Shown here: piece after piece, positions 6,975 through 14,574 of the stretch
How the letters are laid out: every line of letters starts with the position of its first letter
Position numbering within the stretch: the stretch's first letter is position 1
Origin: an uncultured Microbacterium sp.
GTDB taxonomy: Bacteria > Actinomycetota > Actinomycetes > Actinomycetales > Microbacteriaceae
Assembly (NCBI RefSeq): GCF_943912325.1
Contig: NZ_CALTTX010000042.1
Coordinates: 1-22,328 of the forward strand
DNA: 22,328 bases
Direction of reading: 5' to 3'
The notes under the pieces: model-generated
What the model saw: the letters and a program-made list of their open reading frames with translations, nothing else
The model's database searches: none
Told to the model about the DNA's origin: nothing
Made by a program: the position numbers and the translations under genes

Positions 6975-8357
6975 GTGACGACCGTGGCATTCATCATCGG
7001 AATCCTCGTGATGCTCGTGGGACTCGGCGTCTCGATCGCGCTCCACGAACTCGGGCACCTCGTGCCGGCGAAGCGTTTCGGCGTGCGCGTCGGGCAGTAC
7101 ATGATCGGGTTCGGGCCGACGCTGTTCGCGCGCAAACGCGGAGAAACCGAGTACGGGCTGAAACTCCTGCCGATCGGTGGCTACATCTCGATGGCGGGGA
7201 TGTATCCGCGCTCGCTCGTGCCCGAGACGCCGACCGGCAGGCCGGCCCCCGCCGAGGACCCGGGCGACACGGGCGCACCCGCACAACGCCGCCAGCGCTT
7301 CTTCGCCACGCTCGTGCAGGATGCCCGTGCGGCCAACGACGAAACCCTCGAAGGGGCCGACGACTCGCGCGCGTTCTTCGCACTCGCGACGTGGAAGCGA
7401 GTCGTGATCATGGTGGGCGGCCCCGTGATGAACCTCGTGTTCGCGGCCGTGCTCTTCACGATCGTGCTCTGCGGCATCGGCATCCCCACCGCATCGACGA
7501 CGGTCGGTGCCGTCAACCAGTGCGTGCTGCCGGCGGGTACCGCGCAGACGGCGTGTGCACCGGGCGATCCTGCGGCCCCCGCGGCGGCGGCCGGCCTGAA
7601 GCCCGGCGACCGGATCGTGTCGATCGCGGGTCAGGACGTCTCGACGTTCGATGAGGCATCGGCGATCATCCGTGAATCGCCGGGACGCGCGCTCGCGGTC
7701 GTCATCGAGCGCGACGGCGCACGACAGACCCTCACCGTCACGCCGTTGCTCGCCGAGCGGCCCATGGTCGACGCGCAGGGAAATCCGCAGACGGATGCCT
7801 CGGGCACGGCTCTGACGCAAAAGGTCGGCTTCATCGGGATCGGGCCCGCGTCGGAGCTCGTGCGACAGCCGATCTGGGCGGGTATCTCGGCCGCGGGCCA
7901 GAACACGGGCGCTGTCATCGGGATCGTGGCGCAGCTGCCGGTCAAGCTCTACCAGACCGCCGAATCGCTCTTCACGGGCGAGGCACGCGATCCGAACAGT
8001 CCGCTCTCGATCGTCGGTGTCGGTGCGCTCGCGGGCGAGGTCGCGGCGACCGATTCGCCGATCATCAACCGCGTGTCGGTGATTCTGCAGTTACTCGCGT
8101 CGCTCAACATCGCGCTGTTCGTGTTCAACCTGATCCCGTTGCTGCCGCTCGATGGCGGTCATATCGCGATTGCGCTGTGGGATGCCGTGCGTCGAGGCTT
8201 CGCGAAGATGACGGGCAAACCCCGCCCGGCGCCGACCGACGCGACGCGCCTCGTGCCGGTCACGATCGTCGTCGTCGGGATCCTCGTCGTGATGGGCGCG
8301 CTGCTGATCGCGGCCGACATCATCAACCCGATCGATCTGCTCGGTACGGGTCGCTGA
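6975..8357 (+). CDS. rseP: Site-2 intramembrane zinc metalloprotease (RseP/Rip1, M50 family)
   Basis: Integral membrane protease of 460 aa that cleaves membrane-bound anti-sigma factors or signal-peptide remnants. The zinc and catalytic motif HELGH is at residues 24-28 in the first membrane segment. GGPVMNLVFAAVLF marks the second (about 148-172). A PDZ domain follows (around 200-250, AAGLKPGDRIVSIAGQDV). The second active-site motif, NLIPLLPLDGGH, supplies the third zinc ligand D393, before a last segment near 430-450. A hydrophilic insert at about 78-125 rich in Pro, Gly and Asp is longer than in E. coli RseP, as is common in actinobacteria. Start: GTG at 6975, agreeing with the conserved N-terminus. 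In many actinobacteria dxr precedes and ispG follows; here dxr is absent and an inverted gene separates it from ispG. Confidence 0.95.
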   Translation: MTTVAFIIGILVMLVGLGVSIALHELGHLVPAKRFGVRVGQYMIGFGPTLFARKRGETEYGLKLLPIGGYISMAGMYPRSLVPETPTGRPAPAEDPGDTGAPAQRRQRFFATLVQDARAANDETLEGADDSRAFFALATWKRVVIMVGGPVMNLVFAAVLFTIVLCGIGIPTASTTVGAVNQCVLPAGTAQTACAPGDPAAPAAAAGLKPGDRIVSIAGQDVSTFDEASAIIRESPGRALAVVIERDGARQTLTVTPLLAERPMVDAQGNPQTDASGTALTQKVGFIGIGPASELVRQPIWAGISAAGQNTGAVIGIVAQLPVKLYQTAESLFTGEARDPNSPLSIVGVGALAGEVAATDSPIINRVSVILQLLASLNIALFVFNLIPLLPLDGGHIAIALWDAVRRGFAKMTGKPRPAPTDATRLVPVTIVVVGILVVMGALLIAADIINPIDLLGTGR

Positions 8358-8384
8358 GACGAGCCGTTGAGCCTAGTCGTTGAG

Positions 8385-8397
8385 CCCGCCGCGCGGG
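8385..8397. terminator. Weak hairpin between two convergent genes
   Basis: CCCGC-CGC-GCGGG forms a 5-bp stem with a 3-base loop in the 49-base gap between the rseP stop and the trpEG-like stop. There is no T-run. A repeated CGTTGAGCC occurs just before it (8365 and 8379). Termination here is only a guess. Confidence 0.25.
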
Positions 8398-8406
8398 ATC
8401 GCCGAC

Positions 8407-10350
8407 TCAGGCGAGCGCCTGCGTGACCAGTCGCTCGAGCGTCGCGAGCCCGTCGCGCGACAGGATCGATTCGAGGTGGCCCTGCACCGACGCGAACCCG
8501 GGGCCGCGCAGCGCATAGACGTCCCCGGTCGTCGCGGACGCCGCGATCTCGGCGGGACCGACCTGCTCGGTTCCCGCGACGACGCGCGCTGTGAACGTGT
8601 TGTAGAACCCGATCGAGGCGTTCTCGCCGAACACGTCGACGTCGAGCTGCACACCCTGGTGCGGCTGGTCGAGCGGTGCGAGATCGAGGCCGAGGGCGTC
8701 GGCGAGCATCTGGTGACTGAGGCAGACCGCCAGCAGCGGCGTGCCCGCGTCAAGGCGCGAGCGCACGACGCGACGCATCGCGGCGATCCGGGGCGACGAC
8801 GCGTCGCGCGGGTCGCCCGGACCCGGGCCCGCGACGACGAGTTCGGCGCGCGTGATGAGCTCGTCCGACGCCTCCGACCAGGGCACGATGCGCACCGCGA
8901 GCCCGAGGTGCCGCAACTGGTGGGCGAGCATCGTCGTGAAGCGGTCCTCGGCGTCGATCACGACCGCCGAGCGCCCCGCGAACGGCGCGCCCTCGGGCGC
9001 CGGCGCCTGCGGGTTCAGCCAGAACTCGGCCAAACGCTCGTTGCGCGACGCCAGCAGGGCCGCGACTCCGGGGTCGTCGGCCAGGCGGCCAGGAGCGACG
9101 GTGGGAGCATCCTCATCGAAAATCTCGTCGTCCGTCGCGACGGGTGCGATTTCGGCGCGCGCGATCGCACCGATAGCGCCGAGCACGCCTGCGGCTTTTC
9201 CGTGCGTCTCGCTCACCTCGCCGAACGGGTCGGAGTGGCGCACGAGCGTTGCCCCCACGGGCACGCGCAAGCGGCCGTTCTCGAGGTACGCGGTGCGGAT
9301 GAGGATCGGCGCGTCGAGATCGTGCCCGCCGTCGGCGCGGGGCGTGAACAGCGCGGCGACCCCTGAGTAATACCCGCGCGGCGAAGACTCATGCCGCGCG
9401 ATCACGGCGCACGCATTCTGCATGGGCGAGCCGGTCACCGTCGGTGCGAACATCGTCTCGCGCAGAATGTCGCGGGGGTCCATGCTCGAGTGCCCGCGCA
9501 GCATGTATTCGGTGTGGGTCAGGCGCGACATTTCCTTCAGGTGCGGACCCGTGATGCGCCCGCCGTCGCTGCAGACGGCGCTCATCATCTTGAGCTCTTC
9601 GTCGACGACCATGAAGAGCTCTTCGGTCTCTTTCGTCGAGGCCAAGAAATCGGTCAGCGTCTCGATCGTCGCGCCGCCTTCGGGGTGGCGGAACGTGCCC
9701 GAGATGGGGTTCATCGTGACGACGCCGTCGGTTGCGCTGACGTGGGCTTCGGGGCTCGCACCGACCGTGATCAGCTCGGGAGTGACGACGAGGAAGGTCC
9801 AATACGCGCCGCGTTCGTGTTCGAGCAGGGCGCGGAACCACGTCAGGCCCGCCATGACTCGATCTGCGTCGACGGATGCTGTGAAGTCGCGGCGGATGAC
9901 GAAGTTCGCACCTTCACCGAAGCCGATCTCATCGGCGATGACGCGTCGCACGATCGCGGCGTAGTCGTCGTCCGAGATGTCGAAACCGGCGTCTTCGAGC
10001 GCGATGGGGGCGCTCGGAAGCGCGGCGATCGCGGCGTCGCGCGCGACGAATTCGTGATCCGCGACGACGAGCGACCGGAGGGGAGCGCCATCATCGTGAC
10101 ACGTGAACCCGCGTTCGACGACCTGGCGGTAGGGCACGAGCGAGAGCACTTCGCGGGGTGCCCCCGAGGCATCCGTCAGAGGAATCTCGCTCAGCAGTTC
10201 CACATCGACGAGATCCCCGGTCAGCACTTCGACGGTTGCGCCGTTACGCGCGAGGAGAGCGAAGGGCGCGCCCGTCGCTGCTTGCGCCGCGATCGCGCGT
10301 GTGAGCGGGAGGACCGAAAGGGATGCTGCGGGTTCGGGTGTCGAGGTCAT
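8407..10350 (-). CDS. trpEG: Fused anthranilate-synthase-type enzyme (TrpE-TrpG fusion, PhzE-like)
   Basis: Protein of 647 aa with two domains. The chorismate-binding part covers roughly residues 20-430 and holds DEIGFGEGANFVIRRDF, GAYWTFLVVTPE, MNPISGTFRHPEGG, DEELKMM, FAPTVTGSP, RGYYSGVAAL and GATLVRHSDP. The glutamine-amidotransferase part covers about 455-647, with GPGPGDPRD, nucleophile C543 (AVCLSHQ), H625 and E627 (QGHLES). The sequence, especially LVPYRQVVERGFTCHDDGAPL and GEGANFVI, looks most like PhzE, which makes 2-amino-2-deoxyisochorismate. Fused anthranilate synthases of Streptomyces belong to the same group. The LLES-type Trp feedback motif is not visible. The ATG at 10350 has GGGGAAAG upstream; the frame extends further but runs through the attenuator. 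The trp attenuator in front argues for anthranilate and tryptophan synthesis. No other trp or phz genes are nearby. Confidence 0.9.
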   Translation of the reverse strand: MTSTPEPAASLSVLPLTRAIAAQAATGAPFALLARNGATVEVLTGDLVDVELLSEIPLTDASGAPREVLSLVPYRQVVERGFTCHDDGAPLRSLVVADHEFVARDAAIAALPSAPIALEDAGFDISDDDYAAIVRRVIADEIGFGEGANFVIRRDFTASVDADRVMAGLTWFRALLEHERGAYWTFLVVTPELITVGASPEAHVSATDGVVTMNPISGTFRHPEGGATIETLTDFLASTKETEELFMVVDEELKMMSAVCSDGGRITGPHLKEMSRLTHTEYMLRGHSSMDPRDILRETMFAPTVTGSPMQNACAVIARHESSPRGYYSGVAALFTPRADGGHDLDAPILIRTAYLENGRLRVPVGATLVRHSDPFGEVSETHGKAAGVLGAIGAIARAEIAPVATDDEIFDEDAPTVAPGRLADDPGVAALLASRNERLAEFWLNPQAPAPEGAPFAGRSAVVIDAEDRFTTMLAHQLRHLGLAVRIVPWSEASDELITRAELVVAGPGPGDPRDASSPRIAAMRRVVRSRLDAGTPLLAVCLSHQMLADALGLDLAPLDQPHQGVQLDVDVFGENASIGFYNTFTARVVAGTEQVGPAEIAASATTGDVYALRGPGFASVQGHLESILSRDGLATLERLVTQALA

Positions 10351-10396
10351 GACGGCTTTCCCCGGCCGGGGCCGGATGCACGAGGGCGCTCTCACG

Positions 10397-10422
10397 AAAA
10401 AAGACCGCCCAGGGGCGGTCTT
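10397..10422 (-). terminator. Attenuator terminator in front of the trpEG-type gene
   Basis: On the minus strand GACCGCCC (10420-10413) pairs with GGGCGGTC (10410-10403) and is followed by six T (10402-10397); the stem can gain two more A-T pairs. It is a classical intrinsic terminator, placed after the leader-peptide gene and before the structural gene's ribosome site, where it would stop transcription when tryptophan is plentiful. A competing pairing exists: GGCGGT (10447-10442) with ACCGCC (10419-10414). A third arm in the leader gene, CACCCGC (10457-10451), can pair with GCGGTG (10446-10441). Confidence 0.92.
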
Positions 10423-10447
10423 CGTGAAGGTTCGCGAACACACCGCC

Positions 10448-10483
10448 TCAGCGGGTGGGCCACCAGAAGCGGTTCGCAGACAT
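10448..10483 (-). CDS. trpL: trp leader peptide, MSANRFWWPTR
   Basis: An 11-codon gene, ATG at 10483-10481 and TGA at 10450-10448, with two adjacent Trp codons (10465-10460) as residues 7 and 8. Tandem Trp codons in a tiny gene right before a terminator hairpin and a chorismate-using enzyme are the hallmark of a trp attenuation leader. A ribosome stalled at these codons would cover arm 1 (10457-10451). That frees arm 2 (10447-10441) to pair with arm 3 (10420-10413) and so prevents the terminator. The peptide starts only about five bases after the predicted transcript start and has no ribosome site, so it is probably read from an almost leaderless message. Confidence 0.9.
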   Translation of the reverse strand: MSANRFWWPTR

Positions 10484-10494
10484 GCGCCGACGGT

Positions 10495-10523
10495 ACCATA
10501 AACCACCGCGTAGCTTGCGTCGA
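10495..10523 (-). promoter_or_regulatory. Promoter of trpL-trpEG
   Basis: The minus strand shows a -35-like TCGACG (10523-10518), a 17-base spacer and a -10 TATGGT (10500-10495). The transcript would start near the G at 10488, five bases before the leader ATG. It is the best-formed promoter in the window. It lies back to back with the ispG promoter, with about 50 bases between the two -35/-10 regions. Confidence 0.65.
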
Positions 10524-10571
10524 CGACCGACCGCTGGGCGAGCTTTCGGGCCTGGACGGCTACTCCGCGCG

Positions 10572-10577
10572 TAGGCT
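10572..10577 (+). promoter_or_regulatory. -10 element for ispG, possibly leaderless
   Basis: TAGGCT, then GAGCGC, then the GTG start at 10584, again with a six-base gap and no Shine-Dalgarno sequence. No -35 match is visible at 16-18 bases. The alternative GTG at 10593 and ATG at 10605 also lack a ribosome site. Confidence 0.45.
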
Positions 10578-10583
10578 GAGCGC

Positions 10584-11741
10584 GTGCCCGCTGTGAACCT
10601 CGGAATGCCCCTCGGTCCCGAAACTCTTGCCCCCCGTCGCAAGAGCCGCCAGATCCGCGTCGGCAAAGTGCTTGTCGGGGGCGATGCGCCCGTCAGCGTG
10701 CAGTCGATGACGACAACGAAGACGACCGATATCAACGGCACGCTTCAGCAGATCGCCGAACTGACGGCCTCGGGGTGCGACATCGTGCGCGTCGCCGTTC
10801 CCACGCAAGACGATGCCGACGTGCTGCACATCATCGCGAAGAAGTCGCAGATCCCCGTGATCGCCGACATCCATTTCCAGCCGAAGTACGTCTTTCAGGC
10901 GATCGACGCGGGCTGCGCCGCCGTGCGCGTGAACCCCGGCAACATCCGTCAGTTCGATGACAAGGTGGGCGAGATCGCCAAGGCGGCGAAGGATGCCGGT
11001 GTGTCGCTGCGCATCGGCGTCAACGCCGGTTCGCTCGACCGCCGACTGCTCGAGAAGTACGGCAAGGCGACCCCCGAGGCTCTCGTCGAATCGGCCGTGT
11101 GGGAGGCGAGCCTTTTCGAAGAGCACGACTTTCACGACTTCAAGATCTCGGTCAAGCACAACGACCCCGTCGTCATGGTCAAGGCCTACCGCCAGCTCGC
11201 GGCGCGAGGCGACTGGCCCCTGCACCTCGGCGTGACCGAGGCTGGGCCGGCGTTTCAGGGAACGATCAAATCGGCCACGGCCTTCGGCATCCTGCTCTCC
11301 GAAGGCATCGGCGACACGATCCGTGTCTCGTTGTCGGCGCCGCCCGCCGAAGAAGTCAAGGTCGGCCTGCAGATTCTGCAGTCACTCAACCTGCGCGAGC
11401 GTCGGCTCGAAATCGTCTCGTGCCCCTCGTGCGGGCGGGCACAGGTCGATGTCTACACGCTCGCCGACGCCGTCACCGAGGGGCTGAAGGACGTGACGGT
11501 GCCGCTCCGCGTCGCGGTGATGGGATGCGTCGTGAACGGCCCCGGCGAAGCGCGCGAAGCGGATCTCGGTGTCGCCTCGGGCAACGGCAAGGGCCAGATC
11601 TTCGTCAAAGGCGAGGTCATCAAGACCGTGCCCGAGGCCGACATCGTCGACACCCTCATCGCCGAAGCCCGCCGCATCGCCGACGAACAGGGCGCCGACT
11701 CGGGCGCGGTGGGCGGCGTGCAGGTCATCACCGCCTCATGA
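10584..11741 (+). CDS. ispG: 4-hydroxy-3-methylbut-2-en-1-yl diphosphate synthase (IspG/GcpE)
   Basis: Iron-sulfur enzyme of 385 aa in the MEP pathway, converting MEcPP to HMBPP in the cytoplasm. The TIM-barrel half begins SRQIRVGKVLVGGDAPVSVQSM and contains IADIHFQPKYVFQAIDAG, VRVNPGNI and LGVTEAG. The C-terminal half has the cluster ligands C280 and C283 (SCPSCGR) and C315 (GCVVNGPGE), with the following Glu as the expected fourth ligand. Its length fits actinobacterial IspG. Start: GTG at 10584, six bases after TAGGCT. Its stop overlaps the pnuC start (ATGA, 11738-11741). Usually ispG lies directly behind dxr and rip; here an inverted trpEG-type gene comes between. Confidence 0.97.
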   Translation: MPAVNLGMPLGPETLAPRRKSRQIRVGKVLVGGDAPVSVQSMTTTKTTDINGTLQQIAELTASGCDIVRVAVPTQDDADVLHIIAKKSQIPVIADIHFQPKYVFQAIDAGCAAVRVNPGNIRQFDDKVGEIAKAAKDAGVSLRIGVNAGSLDRRLLEKYGKATPEALVESAVWEASLFEEHDFHDFKISVKHNDPVVMVKAYRQLAARGDWPLHLGVTEAGPAFQGTIKSATAFGILLSEGIGDTIRVSLSAPPAEEVKVGLQILQSLNLRERRLEIVSCPSCGRAQVDVYTLADAVTEGLKDVTVPLRVAVMGCVVNGPGEAREADLGVASGNGKGQIFVKGEVIKTVPEADIVDTLIAEARRIADEQGADSGAVGGVQVITAS

Positions 11742-12433
11742 TCGAGTGGTTCATCGCGCTCTACACGGCGCATTTCACTCTGCCGGGCGGGCAGACCCTG
11801 CTCGTGCGCGAGGTCGCAGGCAACGCCTTCGGTCTCGCGAGCGCGATCGGCGGAATGCGCCGCAAGGTGTGGGCGTGGCCGATCGGAATCATCGGAAACG
11901 CGCTGTTGCTGACGGTCTTTCTCGCCGCGCTCGCCGACCCCGCGCACACCACACCGAGCCTGCTCGGTCAGGCGGGGCGGCAGATCATGTTCATCGCGGT
12001 ATCGATCTATGGCTGGGTGCGCTGGCGCAACGCGCGTTCGGGCGACGGGCAGATCGCCCCGCGCTGGGCGAGCTGGCCGGCACGCGGCGGGATCGTGGTC
12101 GTGATGATCGTCGGGACCGTCGCGCTTACGCCGCTCTTCCGCATGCTCGGCTCGTGGGAGCCCGTGTGGGCTGATGCCTGGACCTTCGTCGGCTCGCTCG
12201 TCGCCACGTACGGCATGGCGAAAGGCTGGACCGAGTTCTGGCTCGTCTGGGTCGCTGTCGACATCGTTGGCGTGCCGTTGCTGCTGAGCGCTGGGTACTG
12301 GGCGACGGCCGCGATGTACATCTTCTATGGCGCCTTCACGATCGCCGGCTTCATCGTCTGGGCGCGCACGAATGGCAAGGCCAAGATCGCGGCACAGTCG
12401 CTCGACCCGAGAGTTGCCACCACGGGGGAGTGA
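11738..12433 (+). CDS. pnuC: PnuC-family nicotinamide riboside/NMN transporter
   Basis: Integral membrane protein of 231 aa with about seven hydrophobic segments. Family features are EVAGNAFGLASAIGGMRRKVWAWP near the N-terminus, the conserved SIYGWVRW (GWxxW) after the third segment, and a later block FVGSLVATYGMAKGWTEFWLVW. PnuC proteins carry nicotinamide riboside across the membrane by facilitated diffusion for NAD salvage. The ATG overlaps the ispG stop by four bases and no strong ribosome site is visible, so translation is probably coupled to ispG. The open frame upstream is a shadow of ispG. No NAD-repressor site or nadR/nrk gene is visible. Some members of this family carry thiamine or riboflavin instead, so the substrate is unproven. 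Confidence 0.88.
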   Translation: MIEWFIALYTAHFTLPGGQTLLVREVAGNAFGLASAIGGMRRKVWAWPIGIIGNALLLTVFLAALADPAHTTPSLLGQAGRQIMFIAVSIYGWVRWRNARSGDGQIAPRWASWPARGGIVVVMIVGTVALTPLFRMLGSWEPVWADAWTFVGSLVATYGMAKGWTEFWLVWVAVDIVGVPLLLSAGYWATAAMYIFYGAFTIAGFIVWARTNGKAKIAAQSLDPRVATTGE

Positions 12434-12442
12434 CGCTCGCGT

Positions 12443-13081
12443 TCAGGCGACCGTCCCCGCCGACGTTCGTGGCTCACTGGCGTCGGGATCGAGCGTGATA
12501 TCGATTGCGCGGCGCACCGAGCGCGCGATATCGGCCAGGGGGATGGATGCCACGCCGGCGGGCGCATCCTCCGTGTTCCACGGCACGTGGATGAAGCCCG
12601 CGCGCACGCGGGGATGGCTAGCCGTGGCATCCATCGCCGAATAGAACACGTGGTTGCAGACGAACGTCCCCGCCGAGTGCGAGACTTCGGCGGCGATCCC
12701 GACCTCGCGGATGGCCTCTGCGACTGCCTTCACCGGAAGCGTCGCGAAGCGCGCCACTGGGGCCCCCTCGACACTGGCGACATCGATCGGCTGCGCGCCG
12801 GAGTTGTCGGCGATCCGCGCGTCGATGAGGTTCAGTGCGACGCGCTCGACGCCGATGGCGGCGCGTCCGCCCGCGAGACCCACGGCGATGACGACGCTCG
12901 GTTGGTGCTCGGCGATCAAGGTGCGCAGGCGGGTCGCGGCGGCCTCGAATTCGACGGGGAGCACGTCGACGATGAGCTGCTCTGGCCGATCCCACGCTGC
13001 CTCGACGAGTCGGACGGCAGCGCCCGACGGGTTCGTGCCGTCGCCGGCGAACGGTTCGAAACCCGTCAGCAGCACGGTCAC
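12443..13081 (-). CDS. pcp: Pyroglutamyl-peptidase I (pyrrolidone-carboxylate peptidase)
   Basis: Cysteine peptidase (C15 family) of 212 aa that removes N-terminal pyroglutamate from peptides in the cytoplasm. It opens with LLTGFEPFAGDGTNPS and has the full catalytic set: E79 in GVERVALN, C142 in GTFVCNHVFY and H165 in GFIHVPW. The GTG at 13081 overlaps the stop of the upstream RNB-family gene (GTGA, 13081-13078), so the two are translationally coupled. It converges on pnuC with only nine bases between stops and no room for a separate terminator. Confidence 0.95.
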   Translation of the reverse strand: MTVLLTGFEPFAGDGTNPSGAAVRLVEAAWDRPEQLIVDVLPVEFEAAATRLRTLIAEHQPSVVIAVGLAGGRAAIGVERVALNLIDARIADNSGAQPIDVASVEGAPVARFATLPVKAVAEAIREVGIAAEVSHSAGTFVCNHVFYSAMDATASHPRVRAGFIHVPWNTEDAPAGVASIPLADIARSVRRAIDITLDPDASEPRTSAGTVA

Positions 13082-14550
13082 GGCGCCACCTCGGCGAGAG
13101 CGACGGTGCCGTCAGGAATGGATGCTTGGGCCGCCCGAACCCGGATCCGTGAACCGGCAGGCGCCGCCGTGACGACCTCTGCTTCGACGGGTGGGTCGAC
13201 GAGCCGAACTCGCGCCGACGTCGTCTCGCCGCGTCGGCTCAGCACGATCGCATCGAACGTCTCGCCGATGCGCGCGCTCAGCACCGCCGCCTCGACCCGA
13301 TCGACGGCACCGCGGTCGAGCGCACTCGCGAGTTGCGAGGTTCTGGTCATGATCGCGGGAAGATCGGGGAGCGCATCGCGTGCCCACGCGGGCACGTCGA
13401 GGCCATTGGCAAGCGCGTGGCAGATCGTCAGCACGAAGCGGTCGACGAGTCGGCGTAACGGGGCGGTCGTGTGCGCGTAGGGTGCACCGATCGCCGACTG
13501 GAGGGCGTTTGCGGGGCTGGGTGCCGTCGGGTTGGCGGGCGTGCCGAAGGCGAGATAGCCCGCGCCGCGGAACAGCGATGCGGCCTGCTCGCGCACGGCA
13601 AGCGCGGCGGGGGAGTCGTCGAGCCGCGCCAGGTAGGCGCCGTAGGTCTCGCCCGTAGCCCACGGCAGACCGAGCGCAACGGTCTGCGAACGGAACCGTT
13701 CGATCGCCTCTGGCGACGCCGCCGGCATCGTCCGCAGGATCCCGACGCCGCCGCGCAGCATGATGTCGGCCGCCGCCATGCCCGTGAGCAACGACAGCTG
13801 GGCATTGTCGCGCTCGATGGGCAGCGCCGCCTCGAGCGCGAGGCGATAGCCCGAGGCATCCCGCTCGATGACTTGCTCGGGCATGTCGAGGCTTGCGCCG
13901 CCGCGCTCGCGCTCGCGTTCGCGGCGCGCGTCGCCGAACCAGCGCAGCGCCAGCAGTGACGCCGGTGCCGCGCCGCCGTCAATAGCGCGCTGCGCGTCGA
14001 CGTAGCTCCACTGGGCGCCCGAGCGCACGACGGCACGCGTCAGTGTCGTGGCGATCGGGCGCGCGCCCTCGTCGAGTTCGAACCGCCACACGAACGCGCG
14101 CCGGTCCACGTTCGGGAGAAGCGAGGCGGCGTCTTCGCTCAGGACGGGTGGATGCAGGGGCACACGTCCGTCGGGAGCGTAGAGCGTCTGCCCGCGGCGC
14201 CGGGTCTCGGCATCCAATGCTCCACCCGGTTCGACGAAAGCCGGCACATCCGCGATCGCATAGTGCAGGACCGCGCCGGTTGTCGTGCGCTCGAGGTGCA
14301 GCGCTTGGTCGAGATCGGTCGATCCCACCGGATCGACCGTGAGCAGTTCGATGTCGCGCAGATCGGCGAGCCCCTCTGAGGGCGCGACCGGAACCTCGCG
14401 GGCGGCGCGCGCGGCTTCAGCGGCGACGTCGGCGGGAAAATCGCCGGGAAAGTCGAGTTCTCGCCGCAGCTGAGCGAGCGAGCGCTCGAGAGCGTCGTTC
14501 GCCTCTCGGCCGGGGGATGAGGGGATCAGGCGGGACCGGTACGCGGGCAC
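13078..14550 (-). CDS. RNB-domain ribonuclease (RNase II/R-like, short form)
   Basis: Protein of 490 aa in the RNase II superfamily, 3'-to-5' exoribonucleases. The catalytic block TVDPVGSTDLDQALHL gives D73, D79 and D81, but the fourth acidic position is Q82 where E. coli RNase II has Asp (DxDD). Downstream are YAIADVPAFV, LYAPDGRVPLHPPVLSEDAASL and YAHTTAPLRRLVDRF, all RNB hallmarks. The cold-shock domains of RNase R are missing, and the last 80 residues may form a small S1-like barrel. Similar shorter proteins occur in actinobacteria. Start: GTG at 14550, seven bases after TACACT and with no ribosome site, so possibly leaderless. It is followed by overlapping pcp. Activity is likely but unproven, given the Gln change. 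Confidence 0.87.
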   Translation of the reverse strand: MPAYRSRLIPSSPGREANDALERSLAQLRRELDFPGDFPADVAAEAARAAREVPVAPSEGLADLRDIELLTVDPVGSTDLDQALHLERTTTGAVLHYAIADVPAFVEPGGALDAETRRRGQTLYAPDGRVPLHPPVLSEDAASLLPNVDRRAFVWRFELDEGARPIATTLTRAVVRSGAQWSYVDAQRAIDGGAAPASLLALRWFGDARRERERERGGASLDMPEQVIERDASGYRLALEAALPIERDNAQLSLLTGMAAADIMLRGGVGILRTMPAASPEAIERFRSQTVALGLPWATGETYGAYLARLDDSPAALAVREQAASLFRGAGYLAFGTPANPTAPSPANALQSAIGAPYAHTTAPLRRLVDRFVLTICHALANGLDVPAWARDALPDLPAIMTRTSQLASALDRGAVDRVEAAVLSARIGETFDAIVLSRRGETTSARVRLVDPPVEAEVVTAAPAGSRIRVRAAQASIPDGTVALAEVAP

Positions 14551-14557
14551 GCGGCCC

Positions 14558-14563
14558 AGTGTA
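14558..14563 (-). promoter_or_regulatory. -10 element for the RNB-family gene, possibly leaderless
   Basis: On the minus strand TACACT, a seven-base gap (GGGCCGC), then GTG at 14550. It sits directly behind the aceA terminator hairpin, as a separate promoter would. No -35 match is seen. Confidence 0.4.
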
Positions 14564-14574
14564 GGCCCGACATG

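Noticed and set aside
8358..8406. Small gene or regulatory RNA between rseP and trpEG
   Set aside because: Only 49 bases between convergent stops, with just a 5-bp hairpin and a short repeated CGTTGAGCC.
10351..10506. 52-codon N-terminal extension of the trpEG-type frame
   Set aside because: It would translate through the leader peptide region and terminator hairpin. The ATG at 10350 has a ribosome site and fits the family.
10484..10741. 97-codon minus-strand frame ending in the leader peptide
   Set aside because: The upstream part is shadow of ispG. Only the last 11 codons, after the promoter, form the leader peptide.
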